From assembly GCA_013365325.1 (NCBI GenBank), contig JABVXV010000019.1, positions 124,001-188,000 on the forward strand: a stretch of 64,000 bases of DNA, given 5' to 3'. Below the pieces are notes generated by a model. That model worked only from the letters and a program-made list of their open reading frames with translations, ran no database searches and was not told the origin of the DNA. Source of the stretch: Dipetalonema caudispina. Taxonomy: Eukaryota > Nematoda > Chromadorea > Rhabditida > Onchocercidae. Positions 37,035-50,100 of the stretch are shown one piece after another (the first letter of the stretch is position 1; the number at the start of each line of letters is the position of its first letter). A program made the position numbers and the translations under genes.

Positions 37035-37557
37035 GGTACGGTAGACTTTCCAAAACGAAGTTTTACTCTCTACTCGAGTCGCATACTCCAAGGTAAGACT
37101 TGGGAGTTAACGAGGTAGCATTTTTCATTCGTTGTCCAAGTATTTTTGTCAGTTATTTCCTGGTTTTCTACGACAAATTGAAGAATAGCAGTGATCTTTC
37201 CAGTCGTTCATGACTATCTGATAAATCTTAGCTTGAAGGGATGTTGCAAATTTACGAAGCAGAGTTCATTGGATAGTAGATTGCAGCAGAGCAGTATCTA
37301 TTGTTCTTCTACACATTGTTTCATGCTGCATGTGATTTTGAGGTTTTTTTGCAAAAAATTGTGCTCAGTTTTGGCTGGGTGCTTGCTTTTCATTGTTGTT
37401 TATGAAACGGATTTTAATAGTTTTTCAGAAACGATTGATTATGGCACACATGATTTGTTTGGTTGATTTTGATAGGAAGTTACTGTTGCTGGTTGTTTTG
37501 CCTGTTGTTTTTTTTTTATTTCAGGAATAGCACTTTCAAGTTCACAGGCAGTTGTCG
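37035..37557 (+). other. two small spliced leader exons upstream of BRI3-like gene
   Basis: 37035-37092 lies between TTTCTGCAG and GTAAGA and 37525-37557 between TTTATTTCAG and GTAAGA; both have near-ideal splice signals. Together with 38910-38973 they form one open frame (GTVDFPKRSFTLYSSRILQ in the first) ending at a TAA before the BRI3 start codon. They look like 5' leader exons of the BRI3-like gene carrying an upstream reading frame, or a small separate product. No start codon for this frame was found. Confidence 0.45.
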
Positions 37558-38909
37558 GTAAGAAAATAAAAACAAAAGGGTCTACTTAAAATATAATCAA
37601 AAATCTATCTTTGTCTTGTCCTTCTGGTTATATTTGTTTTTCATCGGTCATTGAAAGTGTTTAAATGTGTTGGCACATTTCAAGGAAGGTGCGGTGATGC
37701 TAGTTTCTATTTAGCACTTTCGTAAATAAATTTGTTATATAATTCAAGCTGGTATCTGGAAATGTGCCTAGTGTTTTTATACCTCTGAAATGTCATGAAA
37801 GTAATTGTGGTGCTGTTAGATTAAGTGTATTCATTAAATCAATGTTATCTTGAATGTAGTTTTTCCTTGTGAACTGTGACGAAAAAGTCTCTTTGAATGA
37901 GTTTTAATTTTTTAGTTGTTGTTTTCATACTTTTCCTTTTGCTAGCCTTGCAATTGATTCCACTAATTTGTTGTTAAATTTTGTTGCGAATGAAGATTTC
38001 ATTCGAAAGAGTAGTTCATGTTTTTTTCCTTGGATATTTAGTGTGTTTTTAACTACCACTATCTAACTGGTTACCTAATAATCATTCCTAACTTTAATTA
38101 TTTTTTAGCTTCCCAATTTTCTAACTTTATTTACGCTTACAAAGGATCTGGTCCTTTGATGTTTTGGTTAGGAACGAAGGAAGAAGGGGAAGAAGGGAGA
38201 AACTTTGCATATATTTTTACTACGAATTAATGTTCCTGTCTTTATCCCTCGTGCTTTAGTCTTTGTTATTCAAAGTTTTTGGCGTAAAATGGAAAGGTAC
38301 CATTAGTATGATAAAGCCAAAATTGGATGACCAAAATCACAAAGGATAATATTACGAAAACTTAACTTCAGGTAAGCAGGAAAGTAAAAAACAAAACAAG
38401 AATTCCTGAAGGATGCTTTTCTACTATTTACTATTCGTTATTTACTTCTGCAATTAGAAGAAAATTTTATTTAAATACTGATGAGGAAATAGAAGGAGGT
38501 CGAAGTAGGTCAGACTCAGTTGCGCAAAATTTAGTAGAATATTGTTAGTTATCAGAGAGATTTTACATAAGCTAGATATATGATTCAATGATTAACTTCA
38601 ACTGTCATCCGAGCATCGTTCACCGAGACTTCTGTTAAAGCCAGTTGAAACTTGGGATATTATTTATTAATGTTGTTGTTATTGAAAACTTCTAACTCTT
38701 ATAATATTCGAATTCAAAAAACGAACTCCAAGATTACTGATATTTCAAGTTTGAGTAATTATGGCTTTGGATATTATAGTATTCTCAGATTGATGGAACG
38801 GCAACAATCAAGTACTTCAATACATAGTGTTAGATAGGGTAGTTAAATTTCGTAGTTATTCAGCACTGTTACTAATTAGTTTATTTCCTTTTAAGATTAT
38901 TTTTACAGA
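37558..38909. other. putative leader intron of BRI3-like gene
   Basis: AT-rich sequence without supported exons, between the second leader exon and the acceptor TTTTTACAG at 38901-38909. Confidence 0.4.
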
Positions 38910-38973
38910 TAGTTCGGTCCCCAGGGTCGCATATTATTTTAATTTACCGCTGTATTACTAAAAATTTCACACT

Positions 38974-40692
38974 ATGTCGGGAAAGGAACAATCGGATAGC
39001 GGCACACCGTTAGCACCACCAGATGAAAATTCTTCTTTATCAAATATAACTGATCAAAGCACTTCTCCGGTATTATATCAACAGCCAGCTGTACAACCTG
39101 TACTTCTTGGTCCACAGTCTTCAGTTAGGTGTGGTGTGGAATTACCACCGTACAGGTTGATTTTACTTTATGATGCTTTTTTCATGTTAAATTAGAAGAA
39201 ACAATTTGAATCATCATTTTTGCGAAATGAGTTAGTTTCATTTATTTCTTGTACCAAATTGTTGTTTTACCGAATCAATATATTGAAGTTTGTTGATATG
39301 ACTGAAAACATTCTGAAATTAACATACTTGACTTTATAGAGTAGCTCGACCAAGATTAGCTTTGGTCGGTGAAGTGTGATAGATTGAATATTCTTGCAAC
39401 TGAAAACGTTGCATTTTCATTACCTTATGTTGGTTGGCTAAGTGGCTAAAATCGGACAGTGCAGGTTGTCTAGAAAAAAATAAGTCTATCTTTGGAAAAC
39501 AATTTTTGCAGAGAACCTCCCCCTTCATATCAAGCAGCAATGGCATATCCAGCTGCTTCAGGGCCATATTCGACTAATTCAGATGACGCGACGTTCCCGA
39601 AACCTTATGGTGCTGTTCCTCCATATCCTTTGCTGTCAGTTCCGAACCAGATATTTCCACCAACATCACCTCCTCCTCCATTACGTTTGTTTTATTTTTG
39701 ATTTACATTTAGTCTTCTAAGTATTCCTCAGATATATACACTTGAACTAAATAAAGACCGAAATTCATTTTACACAGATATATGTTGAATTTCATTCCTG
39801 CTAAGAAAATCCTGTTTCTGACCCTAACTTTTCGTTTCACTCAATTCCAGTGTGTGCAAGGAGCGAACTGGATAAATTAAGCTGAATTCAAACAGATGTT
39901 ACCTATATGAACAGATTAGGAAGTAAAAATCACATTTTAACAGTTTAGAAGATTTTTATTGAGTTTGTAGAATTATATGGGATGCTAAAGCACGTTCTCT
40001 ATGTAGTGAACATTGTGTGTGTTCGATGGATGCAGCAAAAAGATATCTGATGAGTAAACAGACAGGTTTCAGTTTTACTGCATCAACCAGAAAAACAATG
40101 TTTCATAAAACATTTTCACCTTCACTTGATCATGCATTCTCAATCAGTGTTTTAGCTTCTGCCTCGTCACAACCTCCTCCAGCAACTCTACGACGTGCAG
40201 GACATTGCGCCTATTGTGGTGTAAGTTCAATCTTTTCCCTTTAATTTCGTTGTTTTATCATAATTTGATTAGACCTTATTTGTTATTCATCCCTATAAGG
40301 CATGGATCAATTTATTCAGCATAAAGATACCATTATTTAATACTAATCTTCTTTGTCCGTTTAATGTTAATGTGAGTTTGCATCTAACTTTTCCTTTTTC
40401 TTCCCAAAATGGCTTTTGCTCTCTTGATCTTTCAGTACTTTTCAGGAACTTCATTCCCAATACTATTGAATGATTGAACTCGATATCCAAAAATATACCT
40501 CCTCCATTTTAACTCTTCATATTTTCAAATATTATTTTTCAGATTGGAGTTGTTTCTGGACAGACGGATCTATTTTGTTTAATCTGTCTGGTACTGTTAG
40601 CAGTGTGTACATTTCCTGTTGGTTTACTCTTTCTATGTTTCATTCCATGCACAGTTCACAAACGATGCAGTCACTGCCGCAGGATTGGATAG
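38974..40692 (+). CDS. BRI3: brain protein I3 (BRI3) family membrane protein
   Basis: Exons 38974-39155, 39512-39684, 40156-40220, 40543-40692 fit in phase (189 aa). The N-terminal part is Pro/Ser rich with a PPPSYQ motif, which is the kind of PPxY site used by WW-domain ligases. The C-terminal part matches the BRI3 family pattern: a CAYCG zinc-ribbon-like pair, a hydrophobic segment with FPVGLLFLCF, and a closing CSHC pair. Human BRI3 has the same layout at 125 aa, so this protein has a longer N-terminus. BRI3 proteins sit in lysosomal and plasma membranes. The start is the first ATG after the acceptor at 38909. The frame at 39971-40155 is also open but is treated as intron, because only the acceptor at 40155 keeps the BRI3-like C-terminus in phase. 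Confidence 0.82.
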
Positions 40693-41610
40693 TATTTACA
40701 TATAAAACTGCTTACAACTGAACGTATACAATTTTTATGGATTTCTGAATTAATATAACTGATCAAATTCTTTCATACATGGAAGTAGTTCGTTATCCTA
40801 AAAGTTAGTTCAAATAACAAACCGAATGATAATTTGGGATATTAGCCTTGACGTAGTTAGTTTCTTATCGAGTAAGCTTTTTATCAGAAGTTATCATGTA
40901 CCGTATCATAAGAGTAAATTTCCCTTTACTGCCTGTTGCTCTGTTATCTGCAATTGCGAGTGCGTGAATTTGTCCGCGTTGTCGAATATGGCTGTCATGA
41001 ATTTGCTGATCATAATTTGCATAAGGTACAGATGTGAGTTTCAGTAATACTAATGTTATGATCAAAGCATTGAATGTGCCTTATTCGCCAAACAAATGCT
41101 CTGCAGTCTAGTCTGGATGGTTTATTCCTCATTAACATTGTGTACGGAAAATGACTATGTAACCATTACAACTGGTTTCTGCAACTATTATAATTCTTTG
41201 ATTTCTGTTAAACTTGCTTCTCTTCTCTGTGATTTTTATCTTTCTTGTCAATTCACTGATGCGTGCTTTCAGATAGCTACAGTCTGCCCTTATTTTTGTT
41301 GATATTTTTGGAAATGTCATCAAAGAAAAGGAATTTTTTTTTTTTTATAATGTTTCTCTCTGCATATCATTATAATTTCATGTATAATAGCACGTGAAAA
41401 TAACAAATATTTCGAGAATTATTATCTTTACATATCGTGATATATTTATATAAAGAATATAGTTTTGTATTCAATTCTTATCAGTATTTGATAAGAGTTA
41501 CTGTTCCACCATTGTTTTTTTTTCTAGCTCATGTTAACACTGTCTTTTTAGACGCACATTTTCTATTCTTGTGTTTTATAATGGCTATATATATGAGTGT
41601 GCAGTCAAGG

Positions 41611-41612
<2 letters not shown>

Positions 41613-41644
<32 letters not shown>
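41613..41644. repeat. (TA)16 dinucleotide repeat
   Basis: Sixteen uninterrupted TA units downstream of the BRI3-like gene. Confidence 0.92.
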
Positions 41645-41645
<1 letters not shown>

Positions 41646-44600
41646 TTTTTTTCGTATTCACCTTTAAACAGTGAAAAAATGAAACGAGAGGTTTGACTCT
41701 AGCATATTTTGCATGATAAAACTAATTTTTACGTGGAGTGCTCACTTATGGATCCGGATAATAGCGGACTAAATGTTGAAAAAAACGATCGCTTGCAGTG
41801 TAATTTAATATGCTGTACTGTTAGGTGTACTGCCTTACGACCGCTTTCTAGTTTATGATCGTTTTGTTTCTTTTCTTTTTTTACATATCGTATAATTTTG
41901 TATTTTTAGTATTTGAAAGAGAAATCGATTCATTGTAGGTTTTGAATTATTTCCTGAGAGAAATTGAATAGTGTTGGATTTATTATTTTAATTCGGAAAA
42001 ATTTCCTTCCCCCATGTTTTATTTCCATTTTAAAATAAGAAAAGTTAATACTTGCTAAGTATCTTGTTAGTACTTTCTAAACAAGATTCTTTCTTGATGT
42101 TTCCCGCTGTTTTATTTTAATTTCGCTGGCATATTACACTAGTAATGCTATTGAATTTTTTTATTCACTTGTCCTGTGTTGCCTTGCATTCATTTTTTAG
42201 TATTCCATGTTAATAAACCGTAATTAATGTGCGAATGCATTAATTTAATTGGATTTTGAATTCACTGCTGTATGAAGTGAAAAGATTTTTCGATGAATTT
42301 GCTGACCAAGTAATTAACAATGACATGTTTTCAGATAGTGTATCGGATATCCGATAAGGATTACTGAGTTGATTTATAATCATTGTTATCATTGGTATCG
42401 TTTTCAATCTCCATATGGGCCAATCACACTATGGTGCATATGTAATTAAAAGAAAAGTTCTAAAACGTTATTCGCTGTGCTGCTGGAAGTTCGAAATATC
42501 TATGTTTACCTAGTAACTTCCAGGATATTTAAGGATAAGGTTTAGTTTACAAATAGCGGGATTGAAAAGAAATTATTATTACATAGTTATATAATGCTCT
42601 ACCATGTCCTTTATTGTAATAAGCCAATTAACGAAGAATTTAAATTTAAATCAGCAATAAAAATAGTTGAATTTCTTAGGAAATAGTTATTATATAAATA
42701 TTCAGGAATTCAGCAAACTTGACTATATAAATGAAACCCTGTATATTAGTTCGTAGTGCTGAATTGTTTCACACTCTTAATTTCAAATTTCTTTACTACT
42801 GCATAATTTCAAACAATGCATTGAATTATTTATGTTTCAAGAGCTATCAAAAATGCTATCTGCTAAAACGAGTTTATATTTGGACCAACCGAAGTTGTTT
42901 CAGTACTAACGCTAATTAAAAATGATTTCTAAAATGACTGACTGCTTAATAAAATCACTTCTGATTCATGTTTATCTATGTCCGATAAGCTGTTGAAAAA
43001 TGGTTTTTTGGTTAGTTGGAACTACAGAATATTTCATACAACTAAATAGGGATTTTTATCATTATCTACTGCATTCAAAATTGTTTGAAAATTTGCTTCT
43101 GGTGAAATTATCATTTCGAAATATACTGTATTAAACTTTAATCTCGAGCTGGGATATCGAATTCTCAGGAGATCTTCACTGGGAAAATATCCTGTTAGTC
43201 TTACTTTGAAGCATCGGCGCATCAGAACTCTTTTGTACTTGACTTTACATTGAAACCCACAATGATGTTGGTATCACAACAAAATGGTTGAGTTTGTTTT
43301 CATAGTTCCATACGATAAAAGAAGAAATTGATGTAGGATTATATAATTATTATTGACGGTTTCATCTTCTTGGATTGATTTTAATTGTTTTTATCGACTT
43401 AATAGAACTGATTAATACTGCAAATCTGACAGACCAACTTTTTTCTCAGATTTTTGCGATAATATTTTGAGATTCATAAAGTTGTAAATGTTGCCATTGG
43501 AATCTGTTATGGCTTTTGTTTTAACCATTTCTGCTATGCCTACTATATTGCAGCAACTGAACACTGTGAAAAAGTTAAGCCTTATTACATGAAGTGTTTT
43601 AAATGAGTCTTATCGGACCAGAACTATCATGCCAATTTTAAACCAAATAAACTTCAAGAATTTGATAAATAGTGGTATCACATATGTATGGATAGTAAGT
43701 TTAGGAATCCCGGATTTTGACAGAACAAAAAATCCAAGTAAAGAAAAAGTAATGACAAAGTTCTTGTTGTATTATAATCACGTGCTTTTGTCAAAGAAGA
43801 TTGTTATGTGGTCTACTGAACTTTTTGATCAAATCGCTTTTAATTTTCGAGATTACAGGGATCATGATTTAAAAAATGAAGAGACTTCGCGAAAATCAAT
43901 TTATTACGACAAGAATTAGTTTCAATTTACAGAAGTACAATTTCTAAATTCTGTGGATTGAAACAATAATACATAAAATGATTGAAGAAGTTCTTACGTT
44001 TATATGCAATAACAGTTTCTTCACACTGAAAGATATATGCTAAAACAAATGATTAAAATCTTCTCTGTAAACAACTTTTTCTATTACCGGTCCTTTAATG
44101 GATTCATTAATTATTCAAATCAAACTTGAAAAGTTTCCCTTTCCATTCTCTATGCTTATTTTTTGGTATGTAGGGCTTTAAAACTATGTCGCAAAATTGA
44201 GGATTTGGACTCGAATTCTTGATGATGCATATATCCTGAAATACACTATTTTGTGATTTATTCGAAATATTCAAAATTTGATTTGAAATTTTGGGTTACA
44301 TTACGTCATAGCTTTAAGTATTTCACTGTTTTTAACAATCATTTAAAAGAAAAAATGGTCCTGCAATCTTTGACTTCAGATTGATTTTAAATTATCCAGT
44401 CTTAAATAATACGTACAGAAGTACAATTCCGAAAGATGGTTAGCCACTGGATGACCTTAGAACCAATTTTAATTTGAACGTATATCATCAGTTATTAAGC
44501 CTTTCTGTTCAATTCACTTGCAGTTAAACTTTTTATGGTTCAGATCATCCAGTTCATGTTAAGTAGTCGACATGTGACAGCACCTTTGGTGCTTCACTGT

Positions 44601-46653
44601 TTACGAAAAAATATCCTAAAAGGTCCATACTGTGGTGTAACTTTCATTTAAATATGGTGCTTAGGTTTTCTCATATGAAACTCCAATAGATATTTCACTC
44701 TTTTCAGAACTTACCAATTTTTTTAATCTTAATTTTTCTGCACAAATCTAAATTGCTAACATTCGCAAAATTTCCTGAACTACTCACTCATCATTGGTTA
44801 AAATTTATGTTGATACTCAATGCATATAGCTCTTTTTAAATCTATTTTTCAAAGTAAAAGAAGTATTTGAAAAAAGAAAGAAAAAAAAACATTATAAGTA
44901 AAAAGTTGTTTGAAAATGTCCTAAATTATATCATGCCATGATTCTTACAAAAATTATATACGAATGGATTCTATTAGATAAATATCCCTCCTATTAAGAA
45001 ACACTTATTTTTCCTATTGAATTTTTGAAGCTCTGGTAAGATTCGTCATAAATAATTGATGTAAACATTTTAACTTGCTAGATAAAAGTGCTAATGAAGT
45101 GGATTTAAAAAAAAAGAATATAAGAATTCATTTTATGAAAATGGTTATGAGCTTACTTTTAACATTTTTGATGTTCTATGAAATAGTTACTTCGCACATA
45201 AAGCTACCATAATGTGAATGACTCAGTCATTAATTATTGAAATTCTCCATCTTATCCAAAAACTATAGGAAATGAAAATTTCGTTTATATTTTCTTAACT
45301 GTCTTTCTTTGAATTATACATATATATATCTTGAATGCTCGAAGGAATAAGTATCTTGAAATGAAATTCTCATTCTGATTATTTTAGCCTCAACTGAAAC
45401 TGGATGGAAAAATTTCAATTACGGAAGGAAGATGAGAGTTTAACTTTTAGGAATCTATATGAATCGCTAGAGCAAATTCTTCAAAACAGCCTTGTTAACA
45501 GAGGAAAAAATCTCAACTATTAAATAATAACATCAAGGAATAGTCATGCTCATAGCATTTAATTAATTTATTACTTTTCTTCTATAATTGATGTTTTCGT
45601 TCATCCAACAGCCATTCCTTCGCATCATACAAATGGCATAGGTTATTTACAATGTCATTATAATATTATTGTGATATTCCTGTTTACATATGTGAAATTT
45701 TTATTTATGGAACTTATCCCAATTTCTTCTATGAAGTTCTAACTAATAAAAATAAGAATCTTGAGAGAGATGAAGCCAAGAATTCTTCAAGGGACGCCTT
45801 AATACAACGAATAGCTTCGATAGACTGATTTTTTGTTGTGATTCTCAGTAAAGTTTTGAAAAATTATAGATGGTTCATTGGTTAGAATTCTAAAGAAAAT
45901 TTTAAATCTTCTTTGACTAAGTGATCACCTCTCTTACATCATTACCAAGACTAACTTTTATTAAATTGATAAATCAGTAAGTAGCAAATTAGGATTGATA
46001 ATTTCAAACGTTCTGTAGACAACCAAGTGATGATCGAAATTACACTAACAATATCATTACCAATTTGTTGTTGTTCTGACAACAAGTGGATTTTATTTAC
46101 TCGTAAATTTCTTCAGTGGTGATTTACTGTTTGTAACTTCTGAGTTTTTTTTTCCTTTTTTTGTTTCTTTTGGGCTGTAGTAATACAAACAATAAAAAGT
46201 ATCACTCATTTGGGTTAATCAAACGGAAATTCCATCATCTTTCCCTTATATTAATTAACATTATAGCATTTTAAATTTGATTTGTCATCGAGGACGTAGC
46301 ATACGATGGAAGTGAGAGAAGGAAGGAAAATGATTTATTATATTACATTTCATGTTTATGCCTGAAATTGTCAGGTATTACTGTTAATATGATATCATCT
46401 ATTAGTCCAAGTGACAACAAATCATAGCTATGCAAATTTGGTCATTATCCTCACATTTCTTCTGCCATTAAATTGAGTTGAGTAACTAACAAATGATGGT
46501 TCAACTTCTTATCTTTTGATAAATGTAAACATTCTTTTTGCATGCAGTTGTTTATATTATTCAAAAGCTTAAATTAGCAATTTAATGTTAAAAGGATCAA
46601 AGGCTTACTTCATGAAATCACTGATGAGTAGTATTTGATTGAATTTGTTTCAG

Positions 46654-47149
46654 CGAAAGCTACCTCATATGCAATGATTTTGATTGTGTAAATAGCATTT
46701 CGAGAATTTTTAATGATCTTGCAGAACAAAAAACACTTTCTCGTAGTGGAGGAAAGAAAAATTTATATCTGGCAGGTTTGATGAAAATAGCTTAAATTAA
46801 GCTATGCAGCGGTAATTCATTTTTTCGAGTTTAACCATATGGTTTGAAAAATTTGGAAAGGAATTAATATATATATAAACTATTAAGATCCAATTCTAAC
46901 TTCACATTGAATTTCAAGTATTTCATATTTCACGAATTAAGTTAAAAGTTGTTATCATCGGTCAAAACAAGCCTTCATTTAAAAAAAGTAACTGGATGAA
47001 TTTGTAAAATTAATTATAATAACGATCCATTTTTACCAATAAGGAGCATATAGTTAAAGAAAGAAATCTTTCCTCTTTCTTATAATATTTTGAAATTCAG
47101 TCACAGTTAGATTTTGGCTTTACGAAACATTGGAAAACTTAGGCGAAAA
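46654..47149 (+). CDS. two phase-compatible candidate exons of an unknown gene
   Basis: 46654-46775 follows a strong acceptor (TTTGTTTCAG) and ends at G|GTTTGA; read from its second base it gives ESYLICNDFDCVNSISRIFN and continues to NLYLA. It ends in phase 1 and joins in phase to 47107-47149 (acceptor TCACAG), which gives RFWLYETLENLGEK before a donor GTAGTC. The joined 55 residues look like globular protein, but I recognise no family and found no firm first or last exon. It may be an unrecognised small gene, a decaying gene, or chance. Confidence 0.3.
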
Positions 47150-50100
47150 GTAGTCAATTTAACATCGAATTCTGTTTTTTGTGCTAAAATGATGCTCGAA
47201 ATTACAGGAATTCTCTCTTTCTCTCCCTTCCTCATATTGTGTAACAAATATTTTCTACAGTTCCCTGCTTTGGTAGGTCGTTTAAATTTTAAGAATCTCA
47301 AAAATCAAATCCATTCATATTTTCAATGATATTATAAAAGTCCAATCTTGAAAAAGCTGTCAGATATGAACTACATTAATGACTTTTTTAAAATTATTTC
47401 CATTTTCAATTTTGACTTGCACAATGAAAGAGTTGAAAATTGCTACTGGAGAAAATTTTCACATTAACAACTTTTAAATTGAGATCCTTCAGACATAGCA
47501 ACACTGATAAAGAGTAATATTGCTATTGCAGGAAGTTGAATTATGGTCGAAATTAGATTAAATCTAATACAGCAAATAATATTTCGTTACGTTTTCTTAT
47601 ATTCTTTTTCATATTATGACACAATCATTAAAATGACAGTAGGATAAGCGAGGAGCAAAAAGATTAAGCATAACAAAATAGTATTTATTAGCTACAAATT
47701 CGATTCTTTACGTCATCATATTAGCTTTTTATATTGGTCAATATTTGAAAGCTATTTACGTGTGATCAATTTTTCATGCAACACATAAGAACAAATTTGC
47801 CAAATGAAGATAATATAAAATTTTGTTAATTTCTTCAGAAATTTTGATTTTCGATATCGTGGTTTTTTGTTAGCACATTTCTGTTGATTGTAACCACATT
47901 ATTTTAATGTTAGCGCGTTTGAAATTTTCGAAACGTACTTCCTTACAACTAATTGATATCCGCAGATCCACTTTTAAATCTTAATCGTTCTGTTGAATAT
48001 CTTATTCATCATTAGAGGTAAAAAATATATTTACATATTATGTAAGACATGAGAACATATACCTCGTATATGTATATGTAGAATGATTCTTGAGATGTTA
48101 AATTCAAATATCTATTGTTTGATAAGAATTAACATTATTGCGAGATGAAAATTAATGATGACGAAAATTCCTAATTTTAAACTAGCAACATTCATGAATT
48201 TTTGTCTGCTAGCTTTTCGATTCGGTAACTTGGAAATCATTTTTACTATCTAAGACTATTCGGAAAACAATCAGTCAGTATGGAAAAGTTTGAAAAAAGA
48301 TCAAAATTTCACTATTTATAAATTTTTCGATGTTGAGAAGCACATTTCGAAATTGATTTTTGATTGTTATAAGACAAAGGTCCTTTTTCCGGATGTATTG
48401 AAGTGTTTCGTAGAATACCAGGACGTTTTGATCGACCGGAAGCTAAACCTGGTGCATTCCTAAAGTCTATTGATTTTGCTAGTATACGGTACTTCCGATC
48501 TATATAGCTATCTTCAAGATTTTTCTTGTAACTCTTCTTCGTTTCATGAACTCAAAATTATGCTAGGAATTAGAAATTAAATTAAAAAGTAAAGTAAGAG
48601 CCAAAATCTGAAATTTTCTGAAGTTTACTCGTCATGTTTGCACAAATCATCCGATAGCGTAAAAATTTTTAATTAAAATTCATTCTATTAAAACTAGAAT
48701 GTTGAGATCAGTCAGATTAAAGTTAACATAAATAAACTCTGAGAGAGAAAATTCAACACCTTAATTTTTCCCCTCTATCTGACTTCATTTTCTATTCCTC
48801 AATGCAATGGTAAGCCAAATATACTTATATTCAAATTTATCCACAATTATTTCTCTTTTTTCTTTTAAAGATAGATCATAAATCAATTTGAATTTTGGAA
48901 CGAATGCGTAAAAGTTGATAACATAAATTCGAGAGAAGAACGTTTAGAATATCAGACTCTTCACGTAATTTCATTTACTCATATGTTTCGGGATAATTAT
49001 AAAAATAATATTTTTATGTGAGTATTTTAGGAGGGTTTGAAAGTTTTTGTATGAACTTCATACATTGCAATTTCTCCTGCGGTAATTATATGTGCATGGT
49101 TTTCGTTGTTCCGACATTTTTCAAAATGACAAAACTCGTTCGTTTCTTTATAGTTCATAAAAATAAAGTTCGATAGAATTTGAATTTCAACTTAAGGAAA
49201 AGATTCTCAATTTATTACGAAATTTCAGTTACAGCTTTTAACAAATTTTCTTTTTTTTGCTTTTTTAGTTATAGCATCCTAAAGAGTTTATTGCAGTACA
49301 ATTTTTGGTCTGTTGTTATTCAAAAAAGTACGCTTGCTATGGATTAAACAAAATGAAGAAGAGATTTAGGATGAATTAATGAAATTCTTCATGCTGTCAC
49401 TCGTAAAAACGAAATGAACGGTATTCTAATCAATTTGATAATTTGAAGAATATTTATATTTGCTATGCTATTATAAATGTTGTAATAATGACGCTATAAT
49501 TGCAAGATTCAGTCCTTCTTCAACTTAAGAAATGATTAAAATCAGTAGTAAAATTAAAATCATCGAAGAAAAGGATTCTTAAGCTCCTGTGAAAAAGAAT
49601 ATGATGATATTGCTACAAGATAACCTAATCAGTCCTTTCTAATCTTTGTTGTTTTATTTTTTGGTTTTATGCTTCAAATTCATTCAGTTTTTCTTTGCAA
49701 AAACAAAGCTTTTTGCAGAATTTGCCGCTGTAATTCATTCGAAGGAATTTGCATGTGTAAAACCAATTTTTCTAACATGATTTCCTTCCTTTCTTTTAAT
49801 TAATGATATATCGATGGGGAGCAAAAAGCGAAAAATTTTGGCTATTTAAAAAGTTGTTTTTATCCATTCGGAGAGAAATATTAAAAGAAAATCGCTTTCA
49901 AACTGTAGGTTTACCAAGTTTAAGCTACATATTTCTTAGAGTTGAAATTTGTAATAAGCAGTCGAATTTCGAAAATTTATGTTCCATATCTTGATCCATG
50001 GGCGTCACAGCCGTAAAAAGTATAGACTACTTAACATTAATAGAAATTTAAAATTTTCCTGGGAAAAATAGAAACAATTTAGAAAGAGAAAAGCAATGGA

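Noticed and set aside
36844..37044. Poly-leucine ORF on +
   Set aside because: It is the translation of the (TTA)n array.
39971..40155. Long open extension upstream of BRI3 exon 3
   Set aside because: The frame is open, but entering it requires phase 2 while the previous exon ends in phase 1. The acceptor at 40155 fits phase and gives a BRI3-like protein.
43629..43919. 96-aa ORF on +
   Set aside because: The longest ORF in the 41-52 kb interval, but without splice signals at the right phase, domain features or GC shift. Chance length is plausible.
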